Part shown: one piece after another, positions 47,900 to 61,084 of the stretch | Layout of the letters: each line of letters opens with the position of its first letter | Position numbering within the stretch: the stretch's first letter is position 1 | NCBI RefSeq assembly: GCF_032452875.1 | Contig: NC_083881.1 | Span: 65,107,689-65,171,688 of the forward strand | Length of the DNA: 64,000 nucleotides | Source of the DNA: Bos javanicus | Taxonomy: Eukaryota > Chordata > Mammalia > Artiodactyla > Bovidae | Direction: 5' to 3' | Program-made: the position numbers and the translations under genes | The notes under the pieces: generated by a model | Databases searched by the model: none | What the model saw: the letters and a program-made list of their open reading frames with translations, nothing else | What the model was told of the DNA's origin: nothing

Positions 47900-48685
47900 C
47901 TGAACAGACAGATGTATGAAAAAGAAGGTTATCAAAAAAAATATATAGGAGTAGCCTGGGGATGCTTGATTTTAAAGTATACTAACAATATAAAATTTCT
48001 ATTTACACTTGATAATTTTAGTTGTACATTTAGTTATATTCTAAAAAGTATGACTGATAAATTAAATGCACTTTTAACTCTTAAAATGTTTTAGTATTTA
48101 CTTGATGAAGGTAGAACACATTCAGAAAAGCTTATAAAATAAAACAACATGAACACACTGTATTGTAAATATTCGAGGGAATCTGTACCTCTTTAAACTT
48201 ATCTAGACATTTAATCCACATTGGAAAAAATTAAATAACAAATAGTTTAAGGAAAATACTATGAAATAAAGTATTGGAAGGAAGGCAAAGTCAATTACAA
48301 CCTTAAGTTGAAAAACAGCTGCGGTTTCTGTTTAATTTCATTATACTAGCAACATTTTAATTTAATTTTTAAGTGTCATATACATCTATACCTCCTATTC
48401 TACCCCAAAAAGTATAAGAATAAACTTTTCTTTAATTTTTCTTCCCTCATAACCATTCTTAAAACCATGCAATATATTTTTTTCTTAAGTAAAAATTAAT
48501 TTATTAATGTCAAGAAGTATCATCCTGGCACAATTAACAATTTTTTTCAAGTAAAATAAAAAATTTAAAACCTCTGATTCATAGGAACAATGAGTAAATT
48601 CTTGTTTCAGTAACGCTCCTTGTAAAACGCAAGGCCAATTCTCCTATACAGGCAATAAAGTTTTACACGGTCCAGCTGCACATAC
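47900..48685 (-). other. VPS13B: VPS13B intron between the two exons (786 bp)
   Basis: This is a short intron with GT donor (48685-48684) and AG acceptor (47901-47900) on the minus strand. It is AT-rich unique sequence, with no interspersed repeat recognised. It is phase 1, so G from the upstream exon and GT from the downstream exon make one Gly codon. The agreement of phase across this intron is the main internal evidence that the two exons belong together. Confidence 0.88.
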
Positions 48686-48820
48686 CTGGGGCTTTGGCAC
48701 AAATTTTTATTGATCCCACGGTCCCAGAGGCACATTTGACCAATGATGTGCTGCAGTACTTCAATTCAACATTCTGGATTGAGCCCTCAAGAGTTGGCAG
48801 GGGATTCTTAGATTTCACAC
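48686..48820 (-). CDS. VPS13B: VPS13B internal coding exon (135 bp, phase 1-1)
   Basis: This is an internal coding exon of VPS13B (COH1), a roughly 4,000-residue bridge-like lipid-transfer protein of the Golgi and endosomal system. The sequence shows a pyrimidine-rich acceptor ending attag just above 48820, a donor gtatg at 48681-48685 and one open frame. The exon starts with two bases completing a Gly codon, then encodes 44 residues beginning VKSKNPLPTLEG and ending ICAKAP, then leaves one G that forms GGT with the next exon. The translation matches my memory of human VPS13B almost residue for residue, including the Gly-Val-Lys-Ser boundary, at roughly residues 800-900. The region belongs to the N-terminal half of the long lipid-channel rod, and no separate catalytic motif is expected. 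The length is a multiple of three, so skipping would keep frame. The gene assignment rests on recalled sequence, not a search. Confidence 0.9.
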
Positions 48821-48839
48821 CTAATAAAAGAAAACTGCA

Positions 48840-50361
48840 AATGTACTAGCCGATTGAATTTAAATAATTTTTATACTCCTTCACCGAGGCATTTAAACTT
48901 AATTATACTTTAATTATCTACCTCAGATGTTCTTACAGTATTTGTGTCAGGCTTCACAGTTTAGTGTTTAGGAGGTAAAATGATGCAATTTTAAAACAAA
49001 CAGGTTGAACTCTTAAAACTATACTTATGCAAATTTTAAACAAATAAGTTGTTTAAAAATATGGATACTAAAAAAAGAATCACATTTGGTTTTAAAATAT
49101 AGAGTAAGATTTTCAATTTGAAACAAATTTAACTTATAAACTGACTTTCACTTATGCAGAGACATTAATTTTAGCATGAAACTACCTGTATAAACAGACT
49201 CCTCAAAATACCTTGGTCAGGTAGGATGCAAAGAGAGAAACAAGATAGCTCAAAACAGCTCCTAAGTTAAAATACAATAGCTTATAAGCAAAATCGATAT
49301 GCCAACTGTAGCTAAAAGAAACTAAAGGGATTCTATATCAATTAATAAAAAAAAGTGAGCATTATCTTTTCTACTGTATGCTACTTGCTGAAGGACATAA
49401 AGCATAGAAGCAAACAATTACCAAGACATAACTGGTAGGGAATATGTAATTCAAAGAGGAGAAACTCATTTTGGCCCTGAAGCCTAGGTAAGAATTCAAA
49501 AGGCAGAGAAACCTTAAGAACATTACACTAACATTATTGTAAACAACAAAAAATGATGATAATGTGAAGAACTCTAATCCATTAACATATGCCAAAGGAC
49601 TGTATGTTATCCACACATTTTATTCTATCCTCAAAACAGGGTGGTAATAAAAATGCCATTGTTCTCTCATTTTTACAAATTGGGATACACTGGATTAGAG
49701 GAGTTCAGTAATTTTCTCTCTGCACAGTCCTACAGCAGAGGAAGAACTGAGGTGTTTAACACAATTTGATCTTAACACAGAAAACTTCATCACTCATTTC
49801 ACCAATACTCATGAAAAGAGGCTTTCTTTTCCCCATTCCACATTCCAATCAAATATGTATCATCCTTCACATGTGAAACTTCATGAAGGAGAACTAAGTA
49901 TGAAGAATTAAGAAAACTATGAACTTTTATGACAGATATATTAAACATTATACCAAAATCTTTGATTTCAAACTCCCATGTGTTCAAGAAGCCTATAGAG
50001 TCTTTGTGAAATGTGGCCCAGGAAGCCTGCAAATTCACTAAAACACTACATGGTTATGCACTAGTTAAAGGACATCATCTTGAGAAACATCTCTCATATA
50101 CTAATCTTTGCTTCAGAAGAAACTCTAAATTTGTTCATTTCTATTTGACTGTTACAAGAACATGTAACAATTTGGTTGCTATTTCCCAATATTCACCACT
50201 TGAACCTATTATCCTCATAGCAGGAGTCTAAATGCTATGTACTTACATCTTTTCTATGATTTTATCAGCTTTTATCAAATTCTCAAAATCTATGAACCAA
50301 CAAACTAAGAAGTTGTATTTCAGAAAGTTAAACGATGCCTACAATATGACATAAACAGAGC
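48840..50361. other. Unique intronic sequence
   Basis: AT-rich. No gene or named repeat upstream of the first visible exon. Confidence 0.5.
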
Positions 50362-50405
50362 AGTAACAGTAATAATAGTAATAGCAGTAGTAGCAGTAGT
50401 GCTAA
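50362..50405. repeat. Degenerate (AGT)n/(AGC)n trinucleotide repeat
   Basis: A run of agtaata, agtagc and cagtagt units, imperfect throughout. Confidence 0.8.
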
Positions 50406-50605
50406 TTACAGCACCTAACATTCATTGAGCACTTAAAGTGCCATGCACTACATCTAATTTGCTATTTTTATTCATATCAAAAGACAGAAAAAAAGACGTA
50501 GCTATTACTATTCTATCTCATATTCAGGAAAACCAAAGTTTAGAGAAGTAAGGATTTTGCCCACGCTCAAGTCAGAAAGTGAGGAGGCTTGGATCACTTC
50601 TCTCC
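50406..50605 (+). repeat. MIR SINE
   Basis: gcacctaacattcattgagc, acttaaagtgccatgcacta, then tttagagaagtaaggatttt, gcccacgctcaagtcagaaa and gaggcttggatcac. Nearly full length and in order. Confidence 0.85.
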
Positions 50606-51059
50606 TCATAAGAAAGGAAGCTGAGCTACCTCAGTGTATTTAACATCTACTGTGGATGCACAAGTTATAATCAGTGATAATTTACCCTGTTCCAATCATT
50701 ATGTTAAGTGATGAGAGGGATACAAAATGGAATAATACCTTATTCTAATTCAAACACCCAGAGTCAGACTCTTATTCTACACCAGTTTTTTGGGAAAAAT
50801 AAATTGAAGAATCTAGATAATAATCAGGAGGCAAGAGCAAATGAAAGATTCTCTCAAGGGCGAGAACTGAAATAGTTCAGTTGGCTGCAAAACTAAAAAT
50901 AGACAAACATGGCTTTTTTAAAAATTACTTTATAAACTGCTTCTTTTACAAAGTTTACACCAAGTTTAGGGCTCTACCTTGAATCTCAAACGAAAGGTCT
51001 AAGTCTTTGTTAGTATCTATTCTGTGCTGTATATATTGATAAGATTCTGAAGAGTATTA

Positions 51060-51252
51060 TCAGAAGAGCTGTAATGTATAGCACAGGGAATCATACTCAA
51101 TATTATAATAATCTATTATTATATTATTACAATAATCTAATAATCTATATTATAATAATAGAAAATAATATATATTTATCTGCATCACTGTGCTATATAC
51201 CTGAAACACTGAAACAACACTGTAAATCAACTATATTTCAATAAAAAATAAT
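51060..51252 (+). repeat. Ancient L1 3' end
   Basis: gtaatgtatagcacagggaa, an AT-rich expansion (51095-51175), gtgctatatacctgaaacac, cactgtaaatcaactatatt, tcaataaaaa. Confidence 0.8.
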
Positions 51253-51559
51253 TTGAAATCTCTTCTGATAAGAATGACATACATGTATAAAGCATCTTAT
51301 TTTAGATTATAACTATCAAGAATTTATTTTGCTTTTTAATTATCATTAAATTTCTCAGATATTTTTAAATGTTTTATAAACTAAAACATCCCGTATAGTT
51401 TCTCTGTAAGAAAATTTTTTTCCTAAAGTAATTTTCTTTTAATTGCTCAACCTCAGATTTTTTAAAAGATAATTATAGTCATCTCTTGATACACTTCAAC
51501 AATGGAGAAAAGCTGCTAATAAAAAATAACCTTAGTAATATAATTTCTGAACCTTAAGT

Positions 51560-51745
51560 GATACGATGTTCAACATGGTTCATCAGTTGTGACAAATATA
51601 CCACCCTGGTGAGGGATGTCAATATTGGGGGAAGCTATGTAAACTGATACAGAGGCAGAAGCTGTATTGAAAACTTCAGACTTCCCCTTCAATTTTGCTG
51701 TGAACCTAAAATTGCTCTAAATAAGAAATAGTATTCATAAAAATA
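51560..51745 (+). repeat. Ancient L1 (L1M-type) 3' end
   Basis: ataccaccctggtgagggat, gtcaatattgggggaagcta, ttcaattttgctgtgaacct, aaaattgctctaaataagaa. Confidence 0.78.
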
Positions 51746-52535
51746 ATTTAAAAATAAACTTGGCTTATTTCCACTCTACCATCAAACCAAAATTTGTAAA
51801 ATACCCCAAACACACGCACTAGGAAGAGATAAAGGAAGAGTCTTGGCAATGAACAACTCAGGGCACCCCTCACATTGTTTTCAAGCTACATGAATGCTGC
51901 TTCCTAAAATTGTGAAAGGAAATCGTCCTGTTAGGAACACGAAATGGTGAAACAAAAAGGCCAAAAACTCTGAAACTGAAAAATCAAGGCTTCAGATATA
52001 GGTAGTATTATGTATTTAGTAGTTATGTGGCTTAAGGCAAGCCACTATTAATTACTGTTTCACGTGGAGGCCAAAGACTGCAGTTATTCTTCAAGGTATT
52101 TGACTCTGAGAAATCTGAATTTTATATGGAACTTAATTAAAGGGAAGAGGTGCAAAATTTTGGAAAGTTGTACAGTCATCTGATATGAGTCAACAGAACA
52201 ATTACAGACAGTGACAGTATCTTATATTTGACATAATGACTTCACAAAGCAGTGTCGTATGCATTTACTCAAATATTGCTATCAAAATCTACTAGAGGAA
52301 GGGAAGAAGGAATCCTTAAGGTACTGCAATTGAAATACAATTTCACATGGTATATACTATCAATAGAATAACCTAAAAATACTGAATTTTCATAATACAA
52401 TTTAGTATAAAATAATACACTGTTATTTCTTGTCCTTTTAGTATTTTTCTGAATGATATTAACTCAACACACAATCTCAGTCCTGTGGTACACCATTAAT
52501 TCAGATTCTCTTCCCATCATCTTTCTCTTTTTTAA
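51746..52535. other. Unique intronic sequence
   Basis: Nothing recognised. Confidence 0.5.
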
Positions 52536-54842
52536 ATTAATTTAATTATTTTAATTGCAGGCTAATTACTTTACAATATTGTAGTGCTTTTTGCCATACA
52601 TTGACATGAATCAGCCACGGTATACATGTGTCCCCCCATCCTGAAACTCTCTCCCACCTCCCTCCCCATCCCATCCCTCAAGGTAATCCCAGTGCACCGG
52701 CCCTGAGTGCTCTGTCTCATGCATCAAACCTGAACTGGTGATCTATTTCACATATGCTAATATACCTGTTTCAAAGCTTTTCTCTCAAATCATCCCACCC
52801 TCACCTTCCACAGAGTCCAAAAGTCTGTTCTTTATCTCTGTGTCTCTTTTGCTGTCTTGCATATAGAGTTATCGTTACCATCTTTCTAAATTCTCTATAC
52901 ATGCGTTAATATGTTGTATTGGTGTTTTTCTTTCTGACTTACTTCACTATGTGTAATAGGTTCCAGTTTCATCCACCTCATTAGAACTGATTCAAATGAG
53001 TTCTTTTTAATAGCTGAGCAATATTCCATTGTGTATATATACCACAGCATTCTTACCAATTCATCTGCCGATGGGCATTTAGGTTGTTTCCGTGTCCTAG
53101 CTATTGTAAACAGTGCTGCGATGAACACAGGTACACGTCTCTTTCAATTCTGGTTTCCTCAGTGTGTGTGCCCAGCAGTGGGATTGCTGGGTCATATGGC
53201 AGTTCTATTTCCAGTTTTTTAAAGAATCTCCACACTGTTCTCCATAGGGCTGTACTAGTTTGCATTCCCACCAACAGTGTAAGAGGGTTCCTTACCACCA
53301 CACCCTATCTAGCATTTATTGTAGACTTTTTGATAGCAGCCATTATGACCAGCGTGAGATGGTACCTCATTGTACTTTTGATTTGCATTTCTCTGACAAT
53401 GAGTGATGTTGACCATCTTTTCATGTCTTTGTCAGCCAACTGTATGTCTTCTTAGAAGAAATGTCTGTTTAGTTTTTTGGCCCATTTTTTGATTAGGTCG
53501 TTTATTTTTCTGGTATTGAGATGCATGAGCTGCTTGTATATTTTTGAGATTCTTTGTCAGTTGCTTCGTTTGCTATTTTCTCCCATTCTGAAGGCTGTCA
53601 TTTCACCTTGCTTATAGTTTCCTTCATTGTGCAAAAGCTTTTAAGTTGAATTATGTCCCATTTGTTTATTTTTGCTTTTATTTCCATTACTTTGGGAGGT
53701 AGGTCATAGAAGATCCTGCTGTTATTTATGTCAGAGAGTGTTTTGCCTATGTTTTCCTCTAGAAGTTTTATAGTTTCTGGTATTATGTTTAGACCTTTAA
53801 TCCATTTTGAGTTTATTTTTGTGTATGGTGTTAGAAAGTGTTCTAGTTTCATTCTTTTACAAGTGGTTGACCAGTTTTCCGAGCACCACTTGTTAAAGAG
53901 ATCGTCTTTTCTCCATTGTATATTCTTGCCTCCTTTGTCAAAGATAAGCTATCCAAAGGTGCATGGATTTATCTGAGCTTTCTATCTTGTTCCACTGATC
54001 TATATTTCTGTCTTTGTGCCAGTACCAAACTGTCTTGATGACTGTAGCTTTGTACTATAGTCTGAAGTCAGGCAGGTTGACTCCTCCAGTTCCATTCTTC
54101 TTTCTCAAGATTACTTTGGCTATTCGAAGTTTTTTGTATTTCCATACAAATTGTGAACTTATTTGTTCTAGTTCTGTGAAAAATACCATTGGTAGCTTGA
54201 TAGGGATTGCATGGAATCTATAGATTGCTTTGGGTAGACAGTACACTCATTTTCACTATACTGATTCTTCTGATCCACGAACATGGTGTATTTCTCCATC
54301 TATTTGTATCATCTTTGATTTCCTTTATCAATGCTTTATAGTTGTCTATATACAGGTCTTTTCTTTCTTTAGGTAGATTTATTCCTAAGTATTAGAGAAG
54401 GAAATGGCAACCCACCCCAGTGTTCTTGCCTGGAGAACCCAGGGACGGCAGAGCCTGGTGAGCTGCTGTCTATGGGGTCACACAGAGTCAGACACGACTG
54501 AAGCGACTTAGCAGCAGCAGCAGCAACAGCATTCCTAAGTATTTTACTCTTTTCATTGCAATGATGAATTGTTTCCTTAATTTCTCTGTTTTTTCATTGT
54601 TAGTGCATAGGAATGCAAGGGATTTCTGTGTGTTAATTTTATACCCTGCAACTTGACTATATTCATTGATTAGCTCCAGTAATTTTCTGGTAGTGTCTTT
54701 AGGGTTTTCTATGTAGAGGATCATGTCATCTGCAAACAGTGAGAGTTTTGCCTCTTTTCCAATTTGGATTGCTTTTATTTCTTTTTCTTCTCTGCTTGCC
54801 GTGGATAAAACTTCCAAAACTATGTTGAATAGTAGTGCCCAC
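52536..54842 (-). repeat. Ruminant L1, 5' truncated, with nested Bov-A
   Basis: The 3' UTR is at the left (ttacaatattgtagtgcttt, cattgacatgaatcagcc), then the ORF2 C-terminus (KKLEIELPYDPAIPLLGTHT, LWYIYTMEYCSAIKKNSFES), and ORF2 upstream to the reverse transcriptase with an intact FADD box (KLSLFADDMILYIENPKDTT). Frames are broken by several shifts. It is truncated near 54842. No clean target-site duplication was found. Confidence 0.94.
54381..54543 (+). repeat. Bov-A SINE monomer nested in L1, with 13-bp target-site duplication
   Basis: A single Bov-A unit (agaaggaaatggcaacccac to gactgaagcgacttagcagc) with a (CAG)n-type tail. attcctaagtatt is repeated at 54381-54393 and 54531-54543. Confidence 0.95.
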
Positions 54843-56088
54843 CATCTTTTTTATCCAACATAATTCTCCTAACCTCACAGACATGTTAACCCCTCAGTGT
54901 TCAGTATGATCATTCAGATAAATTAAAACACAAACTAATGAGAATAACCTGTATATCTGAATGGAAGTAAAACATTAAGGATCAAGTGATACATAAGTTT
55001 ATTTCTGTTTCTGCCTTAATTTTTAGGGTCCAATACCAACAAAGAAATGAAAATGGAAAGATAAGAGCTAAAAGTGAAACTCTCAAAGAGACAAGCAGTG
55101 TCATCAAAATTTCAGAAGATCGATACTGATGAACAAGTAGCAACAGGATGACTTACAGAAAAGTGCTTGTGAGTTACCATATTAAGAAGCAAGTTGATTG
55201 GCAATAAGCCCAGGAAAGGTAAGAATTAAAGAAGCCAGGTAGTTCCGAGGGCAGGAATGCAGATGAGGCCAAAAAGATGAGCAGTGACTGAAAGTCTATC
55301 TAATGACCACAGATCCTTTGCCTTAATCCATGCAGCAATGCAAGTATCCCACTCACATCCCAACAATGGAGAAGTTGAACCAGAAGAACAATGAACTAAG
55401 GGACACTAAAAAGGAAAGGGGTGCATACTAAAAATGGGAGACTATCTAAAAATGAATATAAAGTAGATGTAATGAATAATGAAATCTTTTCTTTTACTCT
55501 CTAAGAACCGTGAATACTAGAGTTAAAACCTGCAGCAAGGAAATGGAAGGATTTCTATGAAAACTGGCCACTCCAAGAAAAGTGAACCACAGATACTGAT
55601 AACTCATTATCCCCTCACCTCCGAAAACATGAATAAGTGTCCAATACTCCTAAAATGACACCTGCCATTCAGTAAGCTTCAACCTTACAAACAGGTTTCC
55701 AATTTATTTTCCAATTTTAGCTATATAAAATTTATTCTACAATATGAGGGATCACCAGAAACTAGGCATAAATCACTAAAATGAAAAGTAGAGATAAAAA
55801 AACAACAGAAAAGGAACTTCAGGTAAATAGATACTGGGATCAGAAAACTTAGGTAATAATAATTATACTATTATTTTATATTTATCATGATAAATATATT
55901 GTTATTAACCCCAAGGATAAAATTACATAACAAAAACATTTAGACAGTATATTTCATATATACATGCCCATAACATATTAACACTGAATATATACTTAAG
56001 CAAAACCTGTGATATAATTAGATGACTTAGGAGAACAGAAGAACAGAGCCTATAGTAAGTACTGCCCATAAAAGCTAAATCCTCTTGA
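54843..56088. other. Unique intronic sequence
   Basis: Nothing recognised. Confidence 0.5.
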
Positions 56089-56600
56089 TAGGCTGGATAA
56101 TACCATCCCACCATCACTCAAGAAGCCCGAATCCTAATCCCAGGATCTGAGAATATGCTATCTTACATGACAAAGGAATATTAAGGTAAAAAAAAAAAAG
56201 AATTAAAATTACTAATAAGCTACTTTGAAATATGGAGAGTATCCCACATTATCCAGGAGGAACACATGTAAACATCAGAGTTTTTAAAAATATTAAAAGA
56301 AGGCAGCAGAAGATAGGAGTCAGAGAAAGACATGTCATGACAGAAGCACTACCAGAGAAATGCATTTTGCTGGCTTTGAAAATGGGGCGTAAGGACTAGA
56401 CCAAGGAATGCTGGTGGCCTATATAAGGTGCAAAAAGCAAGGAAATGGATTCTCTCCTAGAGGCTTCATAGAACACAACTCTACTGACACCTTGATTTTA
56501 GTACAAGAACATTTTAGACTTTAAACTACAGAACTGTAATAAAACAGTAAACTTATGCTATTTTAAGGCATTAGGGTCATTGTAATAGATAGTATGTATA
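56089..56600 (+). repeat. MLT1-type LTR (ERVL-MaLR solo LTR)
   Basis: The ordered MLT1 signature is clear: gaatcctaatcccaggatct, gagaatatgctatcttacat, cccacattatccaggaggaa, gtcagagaaagacatgtcat, aggaaatggattctctccta, gacaccttgattttagtaca, aactacagaactgtaataaa. There is no internal viral coding sequence. It is an old non-coding LTR. Confidence 0.85.
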
Positions 56601-56743
56601 GATAGTATTATAAAATCTAACTAAACATGAAAAGATAAGAAAACTTCAGTATAAGCATTTTATTTAGAAATTTAGAGGTAAATAACTAAGAATCACCCAT
56701 TCCAGTCCATTTTAGTTTGCTGATTCCTAGAATTTGCCTTGAT

Positions 56744-57541
56744 ATCAATAACTTCAGATATGCAGATGACACCACCCTTATGGCAGAAAGTGAAGAGGAA
56801 CTAAAAAGCCTCTTGATGAAAGTGAAAGAGGAGAGGGAAAAGTTGGCTTAAAGCTCAACATTCAGAAAACTAAGATCATGGCATCTGGTCCTATCACTTC
56901 ATGGGAAGTAGATGGGGAAAAAGTGGAAACAGTGTCAGGCTTTATTTTTTTGGCTCCAAAATCACTGTAGATGGTGACTGAAGCCATGAAATTAAAAGAC
57001 ACTTACTCCTTGGAAGGAAAGTTATGATCAACCTAGATAACATATTCAAAAGGAGAAACATTACTTTGCCAACAAAGGTCCATCTAGTCAAGGCTATGGT
57101 TTTTCCAGTGGTCATGTATGGATGTGAGAGTTGGACTGTGAAGAAAGCTGAGTGCCAAAGAATTGATGCTTTTGAACTGTGGTGTTGGAGAAGACTCTTC
57201 AAAGTCCCTTGGACTGCAAGGAGATCCAACCAGTCCATCCTAAAGGAGATCAGTCCTGGGTGTTCACTAGAAGGACTGATACTGAAGCTGAAACTCCAAT
57301 ACTTTGGCCACCTCATGCGAAGAGTTGACTCACTGGAAAAGACTCTGATCCTCGGAGGGATTGGGGGCAGGAGGAGAAGGGGATGACAGAGGATGAGATG
57401 GCTGGATGGCATCACCGACTCGATGGACATGAGTTTGGGTAAACTCCGGGAGTTGGTGGCGGACAGGGAGGCCTGGCATGCTGCGATTCATGCGGTCGCA
57501 AAGAGTCGGACATGACTGAGCAACTGAACTGAACTGAACTA
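56744..57541 (+). repeat. BovB LINE 3' segment, 5' truncated
   Basis: It starts in the YADD region (atcaataacttcagatatgc), is frameshifted near 56840, and continues with KVHLVKAMVFPVVMYGCESW, AFELWCWRRLFKVPWTARRS and YFGHLMRRVDSLEKTLILGG. It ends in repeated gaact. Confidence 0.93.
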
Positions 57542-58835
57542 AGAATAAGCCACAAATGATTGCCTCTAAAAAAACAGTGGAGATTTTAAGGACCCACAGA
57601 ACTGCCCTTTTTGTTACAGGCTTTAAAAAATGATAATTTAATAAAATAAAACAAAAGGTCACTCAAACAGGCTGGACTCATTCCAGACACACAAAAATAA
57701 AAAGAATCACAAGATAATGAACAAAGAGTAAAAGTTTCTGTAGAGGAAAAAGGCAAATTCTTTTAAAACACACACTGAAAGAATTGTCATCTTAGCAAAG
57801 TTATTAGAGCACATTTTATAGTAGCGAAGAGCTTCTAAATGGTTGATAGTGTAATAAAAACTAAGCATTATCATTTCAGGGGAAGAATAAAAGGAGAAAG
57901 CAAGAAAGCAAGATAAGAGGGAGATTTATTACATGAGAGGAAAGTGGAAGTCTCAACAAGAGTGCGCAAGCAAGGACAAACAGGTATACCAAGAAAGCTA
58001 GCTAGTTCTTGGTAATTTGGGATTCTGGGTTTACATTTCTAAAGGCTTTCTTTTTAAAAAAACATTGCCAGAGTTAAGGGTATATGCCAGAGCAAATATT
58101 AATATTTGTGTTTACTATTAAATACCCAGAGATGTAACCAGTCTACCCAGGATCACATTTTAAGTAAACTTGTTAGTTTGATGGTTCCTAGACCATGAAG
58201 AAATTAAGATCTGAGCGCTGACAGGACTGTGGTTACAAATTCACAGGTAAAACACCCACCGTCTTCCACATTAAGGCCAAAACAAAGAAGTTTCTTTGTT
58301 AAAACGAGAGTGGGACAGATTTTTAAAACAGTCCATCTTTCTACTAGTCCTTAGAAGTTATGAGCTCAGGAAAATGGAAATCACTTCCCAATTCCTCCTT
58401 TTTGGTCTCCACCCCTTTCTGGTGATTAAAGGCCAAGCCCACTGGTAACTGAGTTGCCAAAGCCCATTAGGATAGTCAAAGCATGAATACCTGTTTCCCA
58501 ATCTAGTTTTCCATTCCTCCTTGTTAGGGGATTTTTTTCCTTTCTTTCTCACAGGTTCAGCAGTTCACTTACTAATAAGAGTTATATGTGTTATACATTT
58601 TCCAGCATGGGTGTTCAAAAAGGAAAAGGATTTCAGGTAATTATCATACCATGCTACCAGGCATAGAAGTCACATCACGCTATGCCTTATGTTTCTTAAG
58701 TAAATATACACCATAATTGAACATTTTCCTCCCTAGGATTACACCCACGCTAGATGAGGAAGCAACAAGTAGTTTTTGAGGGAGGTTATGCAGAGATTCA
58801 AAGTACATTATAAATCCCAAAATGTACTAGTTTAG
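57542..58835. other. Unique intronic sequence
   Basis: Nothing recognised. Confidence 0.5.
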
Positions 58836-58965
58836 CAATTTTGTTTCCATAATTACAAAGTGGGTATAATTCACTAGCTACCTTACAGAATAGTCCTTGC
58901 AGAAATTATAGCAGAGTATCTGGCATGTTAGGATTCAATAAATGTTAGCCTGTATATTCTCACTG
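58836..58965 (-). repeat. MIR SINE fragment
   Basis: Reversed MIR pieces: ttgtttccataattacaaag, tgggtataattcactagcta, gcagagtatctggcatgtta, ggattcaataaatgttagcc. Confidence 0.6.
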
Positions 58966-59139
58966 TTACTATCACTACCAACAATACAAGCTTATGGGGG
59001 AAGCTCAGTTTATACATAAGGAGTAATAAGGGAGTTTAATAAATCACTACACTTTTATTCTAGTATAAATTCCGCCATCAAATAGCTGTATAATTTTGGA
59101 TTTAAAGTCTCTATGATTCACTTTCTTCATGTGAAAAAA

Positions 59140-59475
59140 AAGAACTGCAAGGAGATCCAACCAGTCCATTCTGATGGAGATCAGCCCTGGGATTTCTTTG
59201 GAAGGAATGATGCTAAAGCTGAAACTCCAGTACTTTGGCCACCTCATACGAAGAGCTGACTCATTGGAAAAGACTCTGATGCTGGGAGGGATTGGGGGCA
59301 GGAGGAGAAGGGGACAACAGAGCATGAGATGGCTGGATGGCATCACTGACTCGATGGACGTGAGTCTGGGTGAACTCCGGGATTTGGTGATAGACAGGGA
59401 GGCCTGGCGTGCTGGGATTCATGGGGTCGCAAAGAGTCGGACACGACTGAGAGACTGAACTGAACTGAACTGAAC
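59140..59475 (+). repeat. BovB LINE 3' segment
   Basis: ISPGISLEGMMLKLKLQYFG to HGVAKSRTRLRD, open for 94 codons, ending in four gaact units. High similarity to the 43-kb copy. Confidence 0.93.
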
Positions 59476-60167
59476 CTTTCTTTAAGCTTTAAAAGCCTAT
59501 GATTAGCTGCAGTGTAGGAAATTAAAGATTGTATAACAGGACCTGGAAAGGAAAAGTGGCCTTTGACAGGAACAATATTGTGATATACCATCAGCATTTT
59601 TTAAAGGCAAAGAAAAATTACACTAAATGGAACTGTTATGTTTCTGTATATATGATAGAAAAACTATGAAATAGGTAATGTCAGCAACTTTAATGAAAGA
59701 TGAGAAAAATAAAATTTTCAAAAATACAATTTACAGATTGATATTGCAAGAATAACTTTTGAAACATTTTCTACTTCCCATTAGCCTCTAGAGCTATACT
59801 GTCAGATAAAGAACAATAATTATTACTTTTTGAGACAAATAATAAAGTGGTACATTATTATATTTGGTTATTCTATACATAAAAGTTCTTAGTTTGAATA
59901 ATAAAATAATTTCTGTTATGATCATTCAGTATTATACCCACAAAAGAACTTTAAAAAAAAAAATCTGCTTCTTGGATTAGGTATTTCCTAACACATATGA
60001 GATGGAAATACATGAAAATAAATTCTCATTAATAACCACTGGTAGAAATATCTAAAGAAGGACTTCTGTGTAAAAGTCATAAAGATTTTTTAATAAAAAA
60101 TTTTTAATTCTGGAAAAGGATGCTAAATTACTAGCTGGCAAAATAAAAGACATCACAGTGAAGGGCA
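59476..60167. other. AT-rich unique intronic sequence
   Basis: Nothing recognised. Confidence 0.5.
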
Positions 60168-60355
60168 AAGTGTTAGTCACTCAGTCATGTCCAATTTTCT
60201 GAAACCCTATAGACTATAGCCCACCAGGCTCCTCTGTCCATGGAATTCTCCAGGAAAGAATATTGGAGTGGGAAGCCTTTCCCTTCTCCAGGGGATCTTC
60301 TTGACCCAGGGATCGAACCCAGATCGTCCTGCATTTCAGGCGGATTTTTTTCACT
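60168..60355 (-). repeat. Bov-tA SINE
   Basis: agtgttagtcactcagtcat, ccatggaattctccaggaaa, gggatcttcttgacccaggg, tcgaacccagatcgtcctgc. Confidence 0.92.
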
Positions 60356-60794
60356 GTTTTAAGGAAACGTGTGTTTGTGCATGCGTAAGTGTACGTAGAG
60401 GTAGGTGGTAAAGGGCACACCAATATGAAAATAAATACAACATTCACTCCCTCTGCACAGGAAAAGATCGTTCTTCTTCCTTTAGTTTAATTCTGCCATA
60501 AGGCACTGTCAATTCTACCACAAGTAAAAGTGCCCAGCCAAATATCCAACCACTATGAAACCTTGACTCTATCAAGCATTCTTTTACTGTATGAACTCTG
60601 ACTGCATGCAACCAAGATTCATTCTTCCTATTTCAATCACTCACCTCCAAGGACAAAATCAAATGCCTACTACGTATACCTCTGAACGTTTCTCACTGTC
60701 AAAAGCAATCACTCAGGCTTGAGGATGCAAGCTTTTGTCTGCATCACCAAAGGATGATCATCTATTAATGGTTCTTCATGCACAGCACTGACTC
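60356..60794. other. Unique intronic sequence
   Basis: Nothing recognised. Confidence 0.5.
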
Positions 60795-60975
60795 TCATGT
60801 CTCATTCACTCACTGATTCACTACATTTTACTAAACACTACTATACACCATGCACAGTCAAGGATTATAGGGATAAACAAGATCAATTCAGGCTCATCTC
60901 TCATGAAATCTACAACCTAGCTGAATGAATAAATAAATCCATGAATCAGTGAATGATAAAGAATACAAAAGAAAA
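60795..60975 (+). repeat. L2 LINE 3' fragment
   Basis: tcattcactcactgattcac, ctactatacaccatgcacag, gggataaacaagatcaattc, tcatgaaatctacaacctag. Confidence 0.72.
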
Positions 60976-61084
60976 TTCACCTAAACAGGAAATGTAAGCA
61001 ATAAAAAGAAATATGACAAAAGATCAATTTTGCTGTAACTAAAGAAAAGTGAGTTAAAGGAAAAATGAAAATTTAAGCAACAGC

